Source of the DNA: Pseudomonadota bacterium
Lineage (GTDB): Bacteria; Pseudomonadota; Gammaproteobacteria; CAMYNG01
Assembly: GCA_020347585.1 (NCBI GenBank)
Contig: CP070733.1
Coordinates: forward strand, 1,601,365 to 1,608,193
Reading direction: 5' to 3'
Length of the DNA stretch: 6,829 nucleotides
The position numbers and the translations under genes are program-made. Below are positions 5,257 through 6,829 of this stretch, one piece after another; position 1 is the first letter of the stretch; each line of letters begins with the position of its first letter. The notes beneath the pieces were generated by a model that was given only the letters and a program-made list of their open reading frames with translations, ran no database searches and was not told the DNA's origin.

Positions 5257-5703
5257 TCAGGTGCTGTTGCTTAATGACTCGATAGCGGCGTCAAGTGCCA
5301 GCGTATAGCCAATCGGTCCGAGCCCGCTGATGACGCCTACGGCAAGATCAGAAAAATATGAACGCTGGCGGAAATCCTCGCGTGCGTGAATGTTCGACAG
5401 GTGAACTTCAATGAACGGGATCTGCACCGCGGCCAGCGCATCGCGAATTGCCACGCTGGTATGCGTGTACGCCGCCGGGTTGATAATGATATAGGCGACA
5501 CCATCGCGCTGCGCCTGCTGAATCGCATCGACCAGTTCGTGTTCGGCGTTGCTCTGCACACAGTGGAGATCGTGCCCGGCCTGCGTGGCGCGTTCGACGA
5601 GGCGCGCATCGATTTCGTCGAGCCGCGCAGCGCCGTAGTGCTCGGGCTCGCGAGTACCGAGCAGGTTCAGGTTAGGGCCGTGCAGTACCAGAAGTTTTGC
5701 CAT
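5257..5703 (-). CDS. aroQ: Type II 3-dehydroquinate dehydratase
   Basis: Converts 3-dehydroquinate to 3-dehydroshikimate, the third step of the shikimate pathway to aromatic amino acids. Its 148 residues fit the small dodecameric type II family. The motif LHGPNLNLLGTREPEHYG (7-24) carries Asn11, the mobile-lid Arg18 and catalytic Tyr23. SNAEHELV (51-58) carries Glu54; NPAAYTHTS (75-83) carries Asn75 and the general acid His81. EVHLSN (99-104) and Arg112 complete the site, with SYFSDLAVGVISGLG near the end. All catalytic positions are present. The ATG follows GAGG by 3 nt, a good but close Shine-Dalgarno. It leads the aroQ-accB-accC cluster, an arrangement found in many Gammaproteobacteria although the pathways are unrelated. 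A 268-nt gap separates it from the upstream thioredoxin gene. Confidence 0.98.
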   Translation of the reverse strand: MAKLLVLHGPNLNLLGTREPEHYGAARLDEIDARLVERATQAGHDLHCVQSNAEHELVDAIQQAQRDGVAYIIINPAAYTHTSVAIRDALAAVQIPFIEVHLSNIHAREDFRQRSYFSDLAVGVISGLGPIGYTLALDAAIESLSNST

Positions 5704-5777
5704 TGACCTCGGGGTGCGGTCGGGTTCGCCGGGCAGTGTGGTTGCCGCCAGTTTTCAGGTAGATAACGGCTGTTGGA

Positions 5778-5813
5778 CCGGATTTCGCCGCAGTCTGCGG
5801 CAAATATATCCGG
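5778..5813. repeat. Two-tier dyad in aroQ leader
   Basis: The inner palindrome GCCGCAG-T-CTGCGGC (5787-5801) is perfect over 7+7 bp. The outer arms CCGGAT (5778-5783) and ATCCGG (5808-5813) are also perfectly complementary. Together they can form one long hairpin with an internal loop. It lies about 75-110 nt upstream of the aroQ ATG, with no U-tract on the sense strand, so it suggests an operator or mRNA leader structure rather than a terminator. Confidence 0.6.
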
Positions 5814-5841
5814 CTACCGCCGAATTTGCGCGCTAGTGTGC

Positions 5842-5869
5842 ATTATTGGCGGGGTTTTGTCCAGAACAA
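5842..5869 (-). promoter_or_regulatory. Candidate sigma70 promoter for aroQ-accB-accC
   Basis: On the minus strand TTGTTC (5864-5869, 3/6 match) and AATAAT (5842-5847, 5/6 match) are spaced 16 bp apart. Transcription would start near 5835 and give a leader of about 130 nt containing the two-tier dyad. The -10 overlaps one arm of the 10-bp inverted repeat at 5845-5906, which would be a sensible place for a repressor. Only base matching supports this. Confidence 0.3.
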
Positions 5870-5906
5870 GCACGTTTGCGGCAAATCGGCGCAGATCCCC
5901 GCCAAT
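5845..5906. repeat. 10-bp perfect inverted repeat around promoter candidate
   Basis: ATTGGCGGGG (5845-5854) and CCCCGCCAAT (5897-5906) are perfectly complementary with 42 nt between them. The interval contains two smaller dyads, TTGT-ACAA (5857-5869) and TTTGC-G-GCAAA (5875-5885). The arms flank the -35-like sequence and touch the -10-like one. It could be paired operators or an RNA fold; which is not decided by the sequence. Confidence 0.5.
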
Positions 5907-5971
5907 TGGTTCCTGGCTGGGGCGTGCCTCGTGCGTGTCGCCGCTGCATCGGGGGCTGGGGCGGTAGGGGT

Positions 5972-6505
5972 CTACAACAGGGGCTTGAGCATCGCGGCGG
6001 TCTCTTCGTAGGTCATTTCGGTGCGATGCCGCGAGACAATATTGCCGTTGCGATCGACGATAATAGTATAGGGCAGCGCACCGAGGCGGTTGCCATAGGC
6101 CTGCGACAACGCGATGCCCTGCTGCTCGCCGAGCAGGATGGGGTAGTTGATACCCATCGGATCTACAAAATCGCGTACCGCCTCAGGCGTGTCGATGGCG
6201 ATGCCTACGATCGCTAAGCCCTGATCACCGAAGTCGTCCTGCAACTGGATGAATGCCGGTAGCTCGCGTAGGCAGGGCGGGCACCAGGTGGCCCAGAAGT
6301 TCACCATCAGTACCTTGCCGTCCCATTCGGCAACGGCGCGTTTGTTACCTTCCAGGTCGGGCAGGGAAAAGTCAGGTCGTCGGTCCGTCGCAGAGGCGCT
6401 GGTGGCGGATGCGGAATCCTGCATATACCGGTAGACGAATAGCCCGGTGGCAGCGCCGGCCGCGACCACCACGATCATGAGTACGACGAGAGTGGAGGTT
6501 TTCAT
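5972..6505 (-). CDS. TlpA/ResA-family membrane-anchored thioredoxin
   Basis: A predicted periplasmic thiol-disulfide oxidoreductase of 177 residues. Residues 5-27 are an uncleaved signal-anchor helix with Lys2 before it and no lipobox cysteine; a Ser/Ala-rich tether (31-40) follows. The thioredoxin fold begins at DFSLPDLEG (45-53). The active site WATWCPPC (71-78) has the redox cysteines at 75 and 78, and the cis-proline is Pro145 in GALPYT. WCPPC is typical of reducing TlpA/ResA/CcmG proteins. It lacks a clear CcmG-type C-terminal signature, so cytochrome c maturation is not assured. AGGG 9 nt before the ATG is a good ribosome binding site. The 27-nt gap after dsbD implies cotranscription, and DsbD is a natural source of electrons for it. 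The electron acceptor is unknown. Confidence 0.92.
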   Translation of the reverse strand: MKTSTLVVLMIVVVAAGAATGLFVYRYMQDSASATSASATDRRPDFSLPDLEGNKRAVAEWDGKVLMVNFWATWCPPCLRELPAFIQLQDDFGDQGLAIVGIAIDTPEAVRDFVDPMGINYPILLGEQQGIALSQAYGNRLGALPYTIIVDRNGNIVSRHRTEMTYEETAAMLKPLL

Positions 6506-6532
6506 CGGATATCCCTATCGCGCGCCGGTCGG

Positions 6533-6829
6533 CTAGCGTACTGCCTTTTCCACATGCGGGCGAAACTTGTCCGCGGTCATGAACCCGACCACCCGGTAGT
6601 TGCGCCGCTCCTTGCCGTCCGCGCCGAAGAACAAAATGGTGGGCGGGCCGATCAGTTTGAAGCGCTTGAGGAGCGCCTTGTCCTGCTCGTCATTGGCCGT
6701 AACATCCGCCTGTAGTAGCACGGTGTTAGCGAGCGCCTGCTGTACACCCGGGTCGGTAAAGGTGTACTTCTCGAATTCCTTGCAGGACACGCACCAGTCA
6801 GCGTAGAAATCCAGCATCGCCGATTTGCC
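6533..6829 (-). CDS. dsbD: Thiol:disulfide interchange protein DsbD, C-terminal domain only
   Basis: Only the last 98 residues are inside the window; the gene continues past the right edge. This is the periplasmic gamma (thioredoxin-like) domain, which receives electrons from the DsbD membrane domain and passes them to the alpha domain and onward to periplasmic partners. It shows DFYADWCVSCKEFEKYTF with the redox cysteines at visible residues 13 and 16, QADVTANDEQDKALLKRF, the cis-proline in IGPPTILFF, and VGFM near the end. These are hallmarks of DsbD rather than an independent thioredoxin. The stop is 27 nt before the TlpA-like gene. In Pseudomonas dsbD (dipZ) likewise precedes aroQ. The N-terminal alpha and membrane domains cannot be judged from here. 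Confidence 0.95.
   Translation of the reverse strand, partial: GKSAMLDFYADWCVSCKEFEKYTFTDPGVQQALANTVLLQADVTANDEQDKALLKRFKLIGPPTILFFGADGKERRNYRVVGFMTADKFRPHVEKAVR

Larger units (their letters stand above)
5704..5971. other. Gene-free 268-nt spacer upstream of aroQ
   Basis: No coding frame with recognisable protein sequence exists on either strand. The spacer holds a weak promoter candidate, two larger dyads (5778-5813 and 5845-5906), a 10-bp direct repeat TGCGGCAAAT (5796-5805 and 5877-5886), a second direct repeat GGCTGGGGCG (5915-5924 and 5954-5963) and the 8-bp palindrome CCAATTGG (5902-5909). No intrinsic terminator for the thioredoxin gene and no known riboswitch class is recognised. It is the likely control region of aroQ-accB-accC. 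Confidence 0.6.

Noticed and set aside
5815..5845. Nine-codon leader peptide upstream of aroQ
   Set aside because: The ATG overlaps the -10 candidate, it has no ribosome binding site and no run of regulatory codons; chance ORF.
1..6829. An undescribed multi-gene system (defence, mobile island, secondary metabolism)
   Set aside because: All genes are conserved housekeeping or redox genes in known gammaproteobacterial synteny on one strand, with no foreign genes or integrase. Novelty is confined to intergenic repeats and possible regulatory dyads.

Overview
The window is a stretch of bacterial chromosome in which every recognisable gene lies on the minus strand. In transcription order, from the right edge to the left, they are: the end of dsbD, a TlpA/ResA-like thioredoxin, aroQ, accB, accC, prmA, a zinc-ribbon/DUF3426 membrane protein, and dusB (running off the left edge). 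The order aroQ-accB-accC-...-prmA-...-dusB is a well-known gammaproteobacterial neighbourhood. In E. coli it is aroQ-accB-accC-yhdT-panF-prmA-dusB-fis. Having dsbD upstream and a DUF3426 gene between prmA and dusB is the arrangement I associate with Pseudomonas-like and sulfur-oxidiser-like Gammaproteobacteria. The DNA is GC-rich with strong GC3 bias, which produces many long antisense shadow frames. I would place it in a free-living, non-enteric gammaproteobacterium; the genus cannot be read from the window.

Right part (5704-6829): the C-terminal periplasmic thioredoxin domain of DsbD is followed after 27 nt by a membrane-anchored TlpA-type thioredoxin, a plausible recipient of DsbD electrons. 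A 268-nt gap without a gene follows. It is rich in dyad symmetries and holds a weak candidate promoter for aroQ-accB-accC.

Centre (3390-5703): aroQ (type II dehydroquinase), accB (biotin carboxyl carrier protein) and accC (biotin carboxylase) are closely spaced (14 and 68 nt) and look like one operon. accB and accC form the biotin half of acetyl-CoA carboxylase, the first step of fatty acid synthesis. The unit ends in an unusual intrinsic terminator whose upstream arm is the last codons of accC.

The accC-prmA gap (3128-3389) is the least ordinary part. It holds an approximately 240-bp element bounded by inverted arms built from iterated 7-bp units (consensus CGAGGAA), with further hairpins and a 12-bp palindrome in its core. 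One end abuts the accC terminator and the other stops 7 nt before the prmA start codon, which has no visible ribosome binding site.

Left part (1-3127): prmA (ribosomal protein L11 methyltransferase, with an in-frame 15-bp tandem duplication), the DUF3426 protein, and dusB (tRNA dihydrouridine synthase), preceded by a 172-nt leader with two dyads, a possible promoter and a doubtful 22-codon ORF. fis would be expected beyond the left edge.

Apart from the repeat element and some regulatory-looking dyads, this is a conserved housekeeping region. I see no defence system, phage, transposase, CRISPR array, rRNA or tRNA, and no evidence for an undescribed multi-gene system.
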